NCBI RefSeq assembly: GCF_010233585.1 | Contig: NZ_CP045997.1 | Span: 1,480,042-1,527,418 of the forward strand | DNA length: 47,377 bases | From: Spirosoma endbachense | GTDB lineage: Bacteria; Bacteroidota; Bacteroidia; Cytophagales; Spirosomataceae | Direction: 5' to 3' | Part shown: piece after piece, positions 1 through 7,886 of the stretch | Position numbering within the stretch: the first letter of the stretch is position 1 | Layout of the letters: each line of letters begins with the position of its first letter | Notes under the pieces: generated by a model | What the model was told of the DNA's origin: nothing | The model's database searches: none | Seen by the model: only the letters and a program-made list of their open reading frames with translations | Position numbers and translations under genes: made by a program

Positions 1-306
1 ATGCCATCAAGGTCTGGCTAGAAAAACACCTGCTGAGGTGTACTGTACTCCTTTGCAAGTCGACGTAGAATCGGAAAACCTCAATTAAAAAAAGCAAAAA
101 CTGGTCCTAAATATAGGGAGCACTATAAAATACTACTCTAGGGAATCTAAAATAAGTTTGGATAACAGGGGAGGGGAAATAGTAGGGTAAGGTCTAACAC
201 ATACGGCCATTACTAGAAATATCAACAATCAAAAATCTTTCGGGCATTCGTGTGTAGATACATCTTTTGCGAAACGATAAATTAAGGCGATGAGTGCGTA
301 AAAACA
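1..306. other. Intergenic, no convincing gene
   Basis: No gene that I can support. Frame 3 of the plus strand is open from the window edge to a TAG at 66-68 (about 21 codons) and could be the 3' end of a gene that starts outside the window, but it is too short to identify. A short 6-bp inverted repeat (acacct/aggtgt, about 29-44) lies in it. The rest is AT-rich spacer downstream of the minus-strand methyltransferase gene. Confidence 0.5.
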
Positions 307-1062
307 TTATTTTCGGGCAATTATAAACTTCACTTCAGTAGTACAAACATGCTCCGCATCAAGCAGACTCGCTAAAAATTCACGTTTAAAGCCTGGATAA
401 GTGTCTTTATCAAACTGATTTTGAAAACCTACCAGTCTATTTAACCTAGCTTCCCAAGCTAGCACTATTTGTTCATCAGCTGGTCCGTTAAAGGAGAGCT
501 CTTTATCAGACATGTTTTCCTCATGAGTGATGGATAAGCCCTCATGGACTAATATATCCTTCACTTTACTGCCCATTTCAAAATCATAAATACCGGCTCT
601 TCTTTGCTGATCATAGTAGTTTCTTAACATGTCGCGGGTCGTTGAACGGATTGGATAATGGGCAAACAAATCACTTATTTCAACGATGGCAATCCAACCC
701 GTAGGCTTCAGCAGCGCTAGCCACTGCTGGAGAACAGGCACAAAATCAGGAAAATAGGCTACGGTAAAACTCGTCCAAATGCCATCAGCGAGTGGCAGAT
801 CTTGCGGATTAATACGTCGGAGATCTTGCTGAACATAGCGACTGTTACTGGCCTTATTTAGTTTAGTCGCTTCGGCTAATAATTCAGTGTTTGAATCAAT
901 ACCGATTACTTGTAACGCTTTGTCAGCCATAAGCTTCGTCACATAGCCTAGACCACAGCCTAAATCCAAAATGGTTTCACCCGAAACGAGTGGGATTTTC
1001 TGGAGATAGGCAGCCCAATTTCGCCACATGTTTTGATTTTTATATTCTTCCTTAAGTGTCAT
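307..1062 (-). CDS. SAM-dependent methyltransferase, class I
   Basis: A class I (Rossmann-fold) methyltransferase that probably transfers a methyl group from S-adenosylmethionine to an unknown small molecule. Motif I is clear (ILDLGCGLGYVTKLM, residues about 31-45), followed by the acidic motif II (VIGIDSN, ribose binding) and the later VQQDLRRI and LPLADGIW segments typical of Methyltransf_11/25-type domains. I chose the ATG at 1062 (252 aa, MTLKEEYKNQ). The frame is open 55 codons further upstream to 1227, but that extension looks noncoding and would precede the usual N-terminal helix of the family. The substrate cannot be read from the sequence. The C-terminal half is family-specific and not recognised. 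The gene stands alone. Confidence 0.85.
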   Translation of the reverse strand: MTLKEEYKNQNMWRNWAAYLQKIPLVSGETILDLGCGLGYVTKLMADKALQVIGIDSNTELLAEATKLNKASNSRYVQQDLRRINPQDLPLADGIWTSFTVAYFPDFVPVLQQWLALLKPTGWIAIVEISDLFAHYPIRSTTRDMLRNYYDQQRRAGIYDFEMGSKVKDILVHEGLSITHEENMSDKELSFNGPADEQIVLAWEARLNRLVGFQNQFDKDTYPGFKREFLASLLDAEHVCTTEVKFIIARK

Positions 1063-1270
1063 GATGCAATTGAGTTGGATTGAGATCGAGCCTACTAGAA
1101 AACTATGTTCTTTTGACATGACTTCTAGTAGCTGACATTGGGATTGCCAGGTAATAATCAAAGGGACCAGACCAGTAAAATCTTGTTGCTTTCCTTGGTT
1201 GCCATTGTCAAATTCCAAAGCGACCAAATAGGACTCTCCAATGCAACTATAGACAATACGTTCATGAGGG

Positions 1271-1360
1271 TAGATCTTCCGAATCGGTGCGACTCCTTCA
1301 TCCTAAATGAGTGAATAACTCAGGGACGCATGAAGGAGTCGCACCGACTGAGAAGATCTA
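1271..1360. repeat. Long imperfect inverted repeat, 31-bp arms
   Basis: The left arm 1271-1301 and right arm 1330-1360 are near-perfect reverse complements. They share tagatctt at the outer ends and tcggtgcgactccttcat on the inner side, with only three or four mismatched positions between. The 28-base spacer contains a further small inverted repeat (tgagt/actca). No T-tract follows, so it is not a standard intrinsic terminator. It lies between two minus-strand genes and could be a REP-like palindromic element, a MITE remnant or an RNA hairpin. Confidence 0.85.
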
Positions 1361-1395
1361 GCCAACTATGACCTTACCCTGCAAAACTCAGCCAA

Positions 1396-1884
1396 CTACC
1401 TAACCGTGTACTGATAGCACGTACTGGTTAGCACGACGGCTGAGGTTTGTAGATTAATGATCTGGAAGTGAATGTCGAAGGTTGTGCCGGGGGCGAAAGC
1501 CGACACATCACGAAAGAGGGCCGCCTTACCGGCACCCAGATTATCCGTTAAAATGGGTTGTGCCACTAGGCCTTTACCAAGCGTGAGCCAGGACGTACTG
1601 GTGCAATTGCCATCCAGGTTCGTGTCCACGGCCCGCTGAAGCCCATAATTGGTAGTCGGCTCCAGCCCCTGTACCGATGTATCCAGATAGATCGTGAATG
1701 GATTTTCAGGAAATTGCCGGAATTTCACGAAACCAGATGCTTTGCCTGCTCCCAGCAGAGTGACATCCAGGTTGTAGTTAGGCTGAGGTAGTTGATGATC
1801 CTGGCAGGAGGCTGTCAGCAGGATACAAACAAGTAGCCAGGCCAGTGGCCGCACGAAGCGTGGTGTGTGTGTAGTGCGGTTCAT
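1396..1884 (-). CDS. Small secreted lipoprotein, unknown family
   Basis: A 162-residue predicted outer-membrane or periplasmic lipoprotein. The N-terminus has Arg-rich residues, a hydrophobic stretch (LAWLLVCILLTA) and a lipobox ending at Cys27 (LLTASC). The mature part is beta-rich, with repeated LGAGKA motifs (about residues 44-49 and 116-121) and two cysteines (in DGNCTST and TSTCYQY) that could form a disulfide. I do not recognise the family. The architecture suggests one or two small beta-sandwich units. The repeated LGAGKA may mark an internal duplication. It appears monocistronic. Confidence 0.75.
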   Translation of the reverse strand: MNRTTHTPRFVRPLAWLLVCILLTASCQDHQLPQPNYNLDVTLLGAGKASGFVKFRQFPENPFTIYLDTSVQGLEPTTNYGLQRAVDTNLDGNCTSTSWLTLGKGLVAQPILTDNLGAGKAALFRDVSAFAPGTTFDIHFQIINLQTSAVVLTSTCYQYTVR

Positions 1885-2081
1885 TTTTCGCGTACGCTAG
1901 GTGAGCCCTTTTGTGCAGTTTGCCCGTAGCTAAACAGCACCTTAAATAAATCAATGAAAGGGATCGGAATTCGTTTCATAGCTATGTTTTTAAACGGTAG
2001 ACATTCATTTGCGTGTGCTATTGCGCCTGTGTCGGTCTGGAAGGTAGACAACTTCCGATAGCCAACCGAAGGCTTAAGCAA

Positions 2082-2448
2082 AGGGCTACGTATCTAATGA
2101 GGCCGGTGTAAAGGTAAATCGGTGGTATTTTCCTATATTGTAAAAAAACGTCAATTTCGTTACTGGTAAATAGTTGGGAACTGATGATACACTAGCTATT
2201 CTTGGGGACTGCATGAAGCGGGAAAGGATGACTGAAGGCATAGGCCATCAACTAACCCTGCGCCCAGGGCTACGAATTGGAAAATCGGCCACCAACTAAC
2301 CGTTCACTCCATTCATCCCTAAAAACAGCATTGACGTTGCTGGCGAATTAGCCATGAAGTACGGGTAAAATTTTTAGGCTGAACCGCTTTTCTATTTAGC
2401 TTAAAAAGGCCATATTAGGCTTTTCGGAAAGTAACCTATCAACTGGAT
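2082..2448. other. Intergenic with short direct repeat
   Basis: A 367-base spacer before the AraC gene. It holds a 14-15 bp direct repeat, ggccatcaactaacc at about 2243-2257 and ggccaccaactaacc at about 2287-2301, separated by a small hairpin (ccctg/caggg). A 23-codon open stretch covers the first repeat but is too short to call. No clear promoter box was seen. Confidence 0.5.
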
Positions 2449-3276
2449 ATGAAATACGTTGAATATCCCCTTAGTCCCCTGTTAAAGCCCTTTGTTAACC
2501 GAGTCTGGGAGTTTGAAATGGACGTACCGATGGGTGAAGTGATCCATCAGCCTGACTGTTGCACCGCCACGACTCACTTCCTGTTTAATCTGAAGCCCCC
2601 CTTTAAAACAAAGCGGGGTGATCAACTCATTCAGGCCAATGCGACGAATTTGATTACGCCCCTCACCCAGCCTGTCATCAATAGGTTAGAAGGGACTCAT
2701 TTACATATTGGCGTCGAGTTTACCCTCACGGGTTTTTATCGACTGTGGCAAATTCCCTTATATGCCATCAGTTTGTCGGATACTGTACTCTATGATTTAC
2801 AAGCGGTTATCGGGCCAGAAGCGCTTGGGGTCTATAACCAATTAGGGGAAGCCCAGACAACGGCCCAACGATTTGATTTGATGGAAAATTTTTTACTTGG
2901 GCACATCACCAGCAAACCCACCAAGGCGGGGTTAGTAGAGGGGGTTGAACAGCTCGTTCAGCAAGCACCCGAATCCGTAAGGATTGATCAGCTCATTAAG
3001 CAACTGTATTGTAGCAAGAGTACGCTGTTGCGTCATTTTAACGAGCAACTCGGCATTTCCCCGAAAACGTACCTTCGTATCCAGCGGTTTCAACGAGTCC
3101 GCCACCAATTGCTTGACAAACCGGGCTGGAGCTGGCAAACTGGGTTGGTCCATGTCGATTATTACGATCAAGCCCACTTTATCAACGAATTCGTGGCCTT
3201 TTCGGGCCGGTCGCCTTCCCGTTATAGAAATAGCATGAATGAGGTAGAGGATTTTTTTTCTAAATGCTTTCACTAA
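2449..3276 (+). CDS. AraC-family transcriptional regulator
   Basis: A 275-residue DNA-binding regulator. The C-terminal third (about 160-265) is an AraC-type double helix-turn-helix: the first HTH is around VRIDQLIKQLYCSKSTLLRHF, then the linker GISPKTYLRIQRFQRVR, and the second HTH ends in the family signature FSGRSPSRYR. The N-terminal part (YPLSPLLKPFVNRVWEFE...) matches the DUF6597-like ligand or regulatory domain common to Bacteroidota AraC proteins that start 'Y.P...L...V..YW'. Length is typical. The second helix carries YYDQAHFINEFVAFSG, the usual DQ(S/A)HF pattern. Target genes and effector are unknown, and no neighbour is an obvious partner. Confidence 0.92.
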   Translation: MKYVEYPLSPLLKPFVNRVWEFEMDVPMGEVIHQPDCCTATTHFLFNLKPPFKTKRGDQLIQANATNLITPLTQPVINRLEGTHLHIGVEFTLTGFYRLWQIPLYAISLSDTVLYDLQAVIGPEALGVYNQLGEAQTTAQRFDLMENFLLGHITSKPTKAGLVEGVEQLVQQAPESVRIDQLIKQLYCSKSTLLRHFNEQLGISPKTYLRIQRFQRVRHQLLDKPGWSWQTGLVHVDYYDQAHFINEFVAFSGRSPSRYRNSMNEVEDFFSKCFH

Positions 3277-3533
3277 CAAGTTCCTTTCTAGCCAACGATT
3301 CACTAGGTTGGCAAAGCGAGCATGTATTACACTGAACTAGCCAAGCACGAATGAAGACAAGTTTTTTCGATTTTAAACCGTCTATTTGGTTAACTCTTGA
3401 TCCATTTTTGAACCTACCTATTGACCTCGGATACACCATCAGTTTAGTATTGAAAATGATCAGTTCAAAAAGGTATAGGTTATAGAGCCTTTGGGCAGGG
3501 TATAATTGATTAGTAACTTTATTAGGCAAGATT

Positions 3534-4049
3534 ATGAGTTTCAACTATTATCCATCTTATCAGAAGAGTGCGCCATTCTATCCGTCTGTAGCTTATGAGA
3601 TTACTTTGCTGGAGAGAGCACAACACCTCGCAAAACGAAAACAGGAAGCTCATTTCTGCCAATTAAATCACACATTTAAGTGGGCTATAGATCGGCAGCA
3701 GCAAGCGGCCTATTTAAAAAGTATGCAACTAGGCTTTACCTTAATCTTGACAGATGTATCGAATAGAATCCTATGGACAAGCCATAATATCTTGAGCATG
3801 ACAGGCTATGGGTCCCAGGAAGTGATCGGTCAAACACCCAAGTTACTTCAGGGCCCCGATACGGATCCACTCGTAACACGTCATATAGGTAACTCCATTC
3901 GACAAGCACAAGCCGTGCAAGTTGACCTAGTGAATTATCGTAAAAATGGTCAAGCTTATATGTGCCGTCTTGCGATTGAGCCTTTACATAACAAAGACGG
4001 TAAATTAACCCACTTTCTAGCTGAAGTTAAAGAAGAAACGAATTCATGA
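3534..4049 (+). CDS. PAS-domain protein, LOV-like without the photoactive Cys
   Basis: A 171-residue protein with one PAS domain (about 70-168) after an N-terminal helical stretch. The segment ILTDVSNRILWTSHNILSMTGY, then EVIGQTPKLLQGPDTD and YRKNGQAYMCRLAIEPL, is the layout of LOV-type PAS domains. However, the flavin-adduct motif G(R/K)NCRFLQG reads GQTPKLLQG here, so the reactive cysteine is missing. It has no kinase, HTH or other output domain. It may be a ligand- or redox-sensing adaptor that acts by protein contact; the ligand is unknown. It stands alone between unrelated genes. Confidence 0.82.
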   Translation: MSFNYYPSYQKSAPFYPSVAYEITLLERAQHLAKRKQEAHFCQLNHTFKWAIDRQQQAAYLKSMQLGFTLILTDVSNRILWTSHNILSMTGYGSQEVIGQTPKLLQGPDTDPLVTRHIGNSIRQAQAVQVDLVNYRKNGQAYMCRLAIEPLHNKDGKLTHFLAEVKEETNS

Positions 4050-4269
4050 TTAAGTTGTAAATTAAGTTAGTATGTGCACTTTACTCTCCTGCTAGACATA
4101 AAATAATCGTCACTTATATAACAGTTCATATACTTCGGAAGTAAGGCAAAAATAATCTAAAGTATTTTCGCTAAACTACTGTAAATAATATAATTTTGTT
4201 AATGTTAAGTATCTGATAGTCAGTGGAAAAATAGTATTCATTCACGTTCCTAATATACCGCTTATATCT

Positions 4270-4734
4270 ATGGCTAAGAACAACGTCGGTCGAATTTTGA
4301 TGACCATTGCTACTTGCATGTATGGATTTATTCCGCCACTTGTCGATTTTGGCCCAACCCATGCTACCAATCCACTTTGGATAGGTCATGCTCGTTTCCA
4401 TGTAGTCTGGCAGGTGCTTACAATGGCTTACATAGCCCTGATTAGTCTGTATCTGCTTTGGGTAGAGCCTAAAAACCGCCAATTTTCTACTAAAATGTCT
4501 GGACTGCTTGGCCTGTCGGTGTTAGGTGCATTTGAGATCAACGTTTTAGTACGCTCGCTCTATAACGGTACGTTAGCTGATCCGAATGGTGTACCACCCA
4601 TTATGGGCATAATCGACGCTAATTTGTTTGTATTCACCATTGCCCTTGTGGTATTAATTGCGGGTTGGTTTATTGAGTCGGCCAACTTGAAAAAAGCGAT
4701 TAAGCAGGATCAACAGGTGTTGGCAGGGATATAA
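4270..4734 (+). CDS. Four-helix inner-membrane protein (DUF6640-like)
   Basis: A 154-residue integral membrane protein with four predicted transmembrane helices: about 6-24 (VGRILMTIATCMYGFIPPL), 45-66 (VVWQVLTMAYIALISLYLL), 77-96 and 121-140 (FVFTIALVVLIAGWF). The motif NPLWIGHARFHVVWQV after helix 1 is the most family-like part and resembles small membrane proteins annotated DUF6640, a name I give from memory. Conserved His and Arg in this loop could bind a ligand or metal. The function is unknown. No partner gene is adjacent. Confidence 0.8.
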   Translation: MAKNNVGRILMTIATCMYGFIPPLVDFGPTHATNPLWIGHARFHVVWQVLTMAYIALISLYLLWVEPKNRQFSTKMSGLLGLSVLGAFEINVLVRSLYNGTLADPNGVPPIMGIIDANLFVFTIALVVLIAGWFIESANLKKAIKQDQQVLAGI

Positions 4735-4984
4735 AAAGCTGTTTGTATACAGGGTTAAGCTCTTCCCTTTTCAAACGGCAATACTTAATAAAGTACAAAA
4801 CGCTAAGACTTATGCTACCATACTGAGTTTGTACTTTTTACATATCACCCCAATAATCTAAATAAATAAATAATTAGTATGCATGCATACCAAATAATAA
4901 ATAGCTATATAAAATTAGAATTATTTAACTATTTTGTTTGACTTTAAGGGCTATTTGTCATCTAAAAGTTAAATAAATGTCTAT

Positions 4985-5377
4985 ATGAAGACTTCAGCAT
5001 TGGTAAACCAGGAACCTGTATTAGATACAGCTAAGTCTGACTATATAGTAGCTCACTGGCTTGAAGCAATTACCAAACTCCACGCCTATTATCACCAATT
5101 AATCACCTGTATAAGCCAGCGGGCACTGGAACCAGAGTTGAGCATAGGTAAGACGACCTATAGGGGTCAGTGCCCAATGAGTCAATTGACCAAACTGACT
5201 CGTAGCATGGAAACGGAGTTAGCAAAGCTAAGTCAAGATATAGATCAAGTCGATCGTCTCCAGGCGTCTGCTACGAAAAAGATTTGTGCTAAGTTGGTCA
5301 GTCATACGTTGCGGTTAACTCAATTAAATGAGCAAGCACAAACCAGGCTTGACTTGATCAAACGATCGGCTTCATAA
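4985..5377 (+). CDS. Hypothetical helical protein
   Basis: A 130-residue soluble protein, mostly alpha-helical, with no signal peptide or membrane segment. The region from about 20 to 125 has heptad-like spacing of Leu and Ile (HWLEAITKLHAYYHQLI, MSQLTKLTRSMETELAKL, LQASATKKICAKLVSHTLRLTQL) and could form a helical bundle. The central TTYRGQCPMSQL segment is the most distinctive. I do not recognise the family. Its overall look is loosely like CZB-type four-helix sensor domains, but the Cys-His-zinc pattern is not clear. An intrinsic terminator follows directly. Confidence 0.65.
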   Translation: MKTSALVNQEPVLDTAKSDYIVAHWLEAITKLHAYYHQLITCISQRALEPELSIGKTTYRGQCPMSQLTKLTRSMETELAKLSQDIDQVDRLQASATKKICAKLVSHTLRLTQLNEQAQTRLDLIKRSAS

Positions 5378-5414
5378 CCGTAAACATTCGACCGGCATCT
5401 CACTAAAAAATACT

Positions 5415-5456
5415 AAAAGACCAATAGCGACCTACATATTGCTACTGGTCTTTTTT
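5415..5456 (+). terminator. Rho-independent terminator
   Basis: The stem aaaagaccaatagc pairs with gctactggtctttt with one wobble, around a 12-base loop, and is followed by a run of six T. It lies 38 bases after the stop of the 4985-5377 gene. The A-rich left arm may let it work in both directions. Confidence 0.85.
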
Positions 5457-5498
5457 CAAGTCTTGCTATATAACTATGAACATGTAAAGGGAATAAAG

Positions 5499-5537
5499 CT
5501 AGAAAGCAGCTTATCTAATAAGATAGCTGCTTTCTAG
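5499..5537. terminator. Strong hairpin between convergent genes
   Basis: A perfect 13-bp inverted repeat (ctagaaagcagct and agctgctttctag) with a 13-base loop, lying between the plus gene ending at 5377 and the minus gene ending at 5615. There is no clear T-tract on either side. It is probably a terminator-like or mRNA 3'-end structure for the minus gene. Confidence 0.55.
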
Positions 5538-5614
5538 GTAAAATACAAGAAGATTTACTTACTATTGATATAGTCTACTCAGAACTGAGTACCCACCCGT
5601 TTACAAGCTGGGCC

Positions 5615-6157
5615 TCAATGAAAGCCCTGCTGAGTTAAATACACTTTATCCGCTTCATCCCGAGGATGTACTCCCACGACGATACCACCACCTTTTAGAC
5701 CCGATTCATACGCTTTCGCCGTTTCTTCCGGAATACCCGAATTCACTAGAGCCCCGATCAAGCCACCGGCTAAACCACCTGCTCCAGCACCGGCTAACCC
5801 AGCCGCCAGCGGACCAGCAATCAGTAAACCCAATCCTGGCAAAGCCAATGTCGTACCGATAGCGGCAATAGCAGCCGCTACTGCTCCCACTGTACCCCCA
5901 ATAGCAGACCCTTTGCCAGCTCCTTCCATCGTTTTGTCTCCTAATGCTGAATCATCCGAGTCACTAGCGTCAAAATGCCGTTTACGGGTTTCATCCGTCA
6001 TGACGATGTTCACATCATCTTTCGAAAAGCCATGCGATAGTAGCGCGTCATAAGCGGTCTCTGCCGCGTCTCGATCGTTAAAAATAGCTGTCATCATTGT
6101 TGATGATTCGGTAAACGATGAACTGTTTAAGTTAGTGTTGTCTGTTTGACTGGTCAT
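5615..6157 (-). CDS. Glycine-zipper stress protein with GsiB/YflT-like N-domain
   Basis: A 180-residue protein. Residues about 20-65 (MMTAIFNDRDAAETAYDALLSHGFSKDDVNIVMTDE) resemble the general stress protein 17M / YflT-type domain (PF11181-like). They are followed by a long Gly/Ala-rich hydrophobic stretch (about 85-145, SAIGGTVGAVAAAIAAIG...LAGAGAGGLAGGLIGAL) of glycine-zipper type that could insert in or span a membrane. The C-terminal GIPEETAKAYESGLKGGGIVVGVHPRDEADKV is typical of these proteins. I chose the ATG at 6157. The longer frame to 6214 would be encoded by a perfect palindrome and is not coding-like. Expression under osmotic or general stress is inferred from the family. Confidence 0.8.
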   Translation of the reverse strand: MTSQTDNTNLNSSSFTESSTMMTAIFNDRDAAETAYDALLSHGFSKDDVNIVMTDETRKRHFDASDSDDSALGDKTMEGAGKGSAIGGTVGAVAAAIAAIGTTLALPGLGLLIAGPLAAGLAGAGAGGLAGGLIGALVNSGIPEETAKAYESGLKGGGIVVGVHPRDEADKVYLTQQGFH

Positions 6158-6174
6158 GAAACTAGATGGTTTTG

Positions 6175-6216
6175 TTGTGTGTAACCAACTCAGAAAACCT
6201 AGTTGGTTACACACAA
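6175..6216. promoter_or_regulatory. Perfect 16-bp inverted repeat in leader of stress gene
   Basis: ttgtgtgtaaccaact at 6175-6190 and its exact reverse complement at 6201-6216 flank a 10-base loop. The element begins 17 bases before the chosen ATG of the minus-strand stress gene, so it is either an operator for a dimeric regulator or a leader hairpin that masks or protects the ribosome-binding region. Confidence 0.7.
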
Positions 6217-6391
6217 ACCTGAGGAAGGGAGCTATGTTCTAACATTGTGAGGTAACGGCACGGGGAGGCAACCGGTGGGCTGTGAACAGAAACCACTAGC
6301 TATTTACCGTTCGATTAGATTTCATAACATACTCATAGGAGCAGAGTTCTACTGGAAAATACACCTATTTTCACCAGTAAATTCTAAACGT

Positions 6392-6559
6392 ATGGGCAAT
6401 CTTCTGTATACAATCGCTGTGGTGCTGATTATTATTTGGCTCTTAGGCTTTTTTGGTATTTTAGGGGCGGGCATTGCGGGTAGCGGGCTGATTCACATTC
6501 TATTAGTAATTGCTGTGATTGCCATTATTTTTCGGTTGATTCAAGGTCGAAGCGTCTAA
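6392..6559 (+). CDS. Lmo0937-family mini membrane protein
   Basis: A 55-residue membrane protein starting MGNLLYTIAVVLIIIWLLGF, with two hydrophobic helices (about 4-26 and 32-49) and the C-terminal IIFRLIQGRSV. The pattern LYTIAV.L...WLLG...G..IHILLVIA.....RLIQGR is the hallmark of the Lmo0937 family (DUF5670). The function is unknown; members are often found near stress genes, as here beside the divergent glycine-zipper gene. I use the ATG at 6392. The frame is open to 6275 but the extra 39 residues do not belong to the family. Confidence 0.88.
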   Translation: MGNLLYTIAVVLIIIWLLGFFGILGAGIAGSGLIHILLVIAVIAIIFRLIQGRSV

Positions 6560-7265
6560 CTGTTTTGATGTGGTTTTGCTCGCCCTTATTCAACGCTAAA
6601 TTTTGTTTTAATCCCTTAACATAAGAAGTAATGTGCAACTTAACTAGAAAAAGTACAATTGGCTCAAGTGGCTAAACTAGTGCGTGGATTTATTGGGATC
6701 ACCCTCAATCCAGCGGTGTACCGTGCCGTTTCGCTGATCCGCGGTTATCCAGTTCGATAAAAAGGCTATGTCTTGAAATAACAACAATTTAAGCAATTGA
6801 AGAATTGACATATATTCTTGGACACTTATTGTTTAAGTACAAATAGTCCACAGATTTTATTCGTCCACGAAAACGCTTGGCCCAATGAACGCTTATCATG
6901 ACTTACAATGATAGGGCAACTTTCAGCTCCGATGCCTGAAACCGTTCACGAAAGGGTTGACATTCCTGAACGCTAACTATGAAAAGTACAAAATCTAGAA
7001 TGGGTAAATTTTGACTTATTAGCTAACTATCAACACGTTTAAATCTAATATTTCTTAGATTGGCTTGTTGAGTTTCCAGGCGTATTGTCCTCCGACTTTC
7101 TGCCGAAATAGGTCTGGAAAAAGATATACTTTTATAAGAACTCCTGTTCATTCGAGGCTTAACAACCCGACAAATCGTACCATTTTGTTATTTTTTTGAT
7201 CTGCCAATTAGGGTTAGACGTCCTTTCTGTATCTTAAGCTTTGTAGAGACCGTCAATGTTCATGC
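6560..7265. other. 706-bp intergenic with gene fragment and repeat A
   Basis: It holds no complete gene. A coding-like open stretch with no proper start runs from 6644 to TAA at 6760 (ends ...LIRGYPVR) and may be the tail of a lost gene. The 190-base repeat A lies at 6801-6990. The remainder up to the sigma-factor start is AT-rich and likely contains its promoter, but I cannot point to one. Confidence 0.55.
6801..6990 (+). repeat. Intergenic repeat copy A, candidate structured RNA
   Basis: This stretch aligns without a single gap to 15671-15860. My count by eye is about 134 identities in 190 (71%). Neither strand has a shared open frame. The best-conserved parts are the block around 6881-6910 and the end 6981-6990 (gaaaagtaca, identical). 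A helix can form between TGAACGCTT (6886-6894) and AACCGTTCA (6940-6948), enclosing a hairpin tatcat/atgata (6894-6913). It lies upstream of the sigma factor gene. Confidence 0.75.
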
Positions 7266-7886
7266 ATGGCACCTGGCCTTCCTTTTGACTTACCCGGCGA
7301 TAACTTTTCTCACCACCCGGATCCAGTTGCGGGTGCGGTGCCGCCGAAACCGGACGACGAATTATTGATTCGACATGCTTTCCAGACGGATGCATATCAG
7401 GGGTGCGATTTGCTATTTCGCCGGTATTACCATCCCTTATGCAGTCAGGCAGTACGGTTCGTTTATGATAAAGCGCTGGCGGAAGATATCGTAGCCGAAC
7501 TTTTTCAGACCTTTTGGCAAAAAAGGATCTACGAACGTATCGATTATTCGTACCGGGCCTACCTCTACCGGGCTGTTCGTCAGAATTGCCTGCTATTCCT
7601 GCAACGGGAAGCGGGACAAACGATCTCAACAGATCAGTTAATCCCGGCAGATTTATTAATTGACCCCGCTTCACCAAGTGACCAGATCCAATTCGATGAA
7701 CTCAATGAACGGATCGAAGTGACCATCAATGCACTGAGTTCGCCCGTTCGCCGGGTGTTTCTACTGAGCCGCTTCGAAGGCCGCAAAAATCAGGAAATCG
7801 CCGATGAGCTACACATTTCGTTAAAAACCGTCGAAGCGCACGTAACGAAAGCCCTCGCCCTTTTTCGTAAAGTTCTACTGCCATGA
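7266..7886 (+). CDS. ECF RNA polymerase sigma factor, FecI type
   Basis: A 206-residue sigma-70 family protein of the extracytoplasmic function class. Region 2 is at about 30-90 (LLFRRYYHPLCSQAVRFVYDKALAEDIVAELFQTFWQ, with the DxxQ/E-type core-binding helix). Region 4 is at about 145-200 (INALSSPVRRVFLLSRFEGRKNQEIADELHISLKTVEAHVTKAL, a clear HTH). The stop overlaps the start of the FecR gene by 4 bases (ATGA), so the pair is translationally coupled. In Bacteroidota such pairs switch on the adjacent SusC/SusD genes when the receptor binds its substrate. The upstream ATG at 7266 has no better in-frame rival. Confidence 0.92.
   Translation: MAPGLPFDLPGDNFSHHPDPVAGAVPPKPDDELLIRHAFQTDAYQGCDLLFRRYYHPLCSQAVRFVYDKALAEDIVAELFQTFWQKRIYERIDYSYRAYLYRAVRQNCLLFLQREAGQTISTDQLIPADLLIDPASPSDQIQFDELNERIEVTINALSSPVRRVFLLSRFEGRKNQEIADELHISLKTVEAHVTKALALFRKVLLP

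Noticed and set aside
1881..2081. 66-codon open frame on the minus strand overlapping the lipoprotein start by 4 bases
   Set aside because: The overlap looks like a coupled start, but the sequence has no signal, domain or coding pattern; more likely the leader of the lipoprotein gene.
2932..3303. Open frame on the minus strand over the AraC gene
   Set aside because: It is the antisense shadow of a clear AraC HTH domain.
5615..6214. Longer start of the stress protein at 6214
   Set aside because: The extra 19 codons are made of the perfect palindrome at 6175-6216, which is better explained as a regulatory element.
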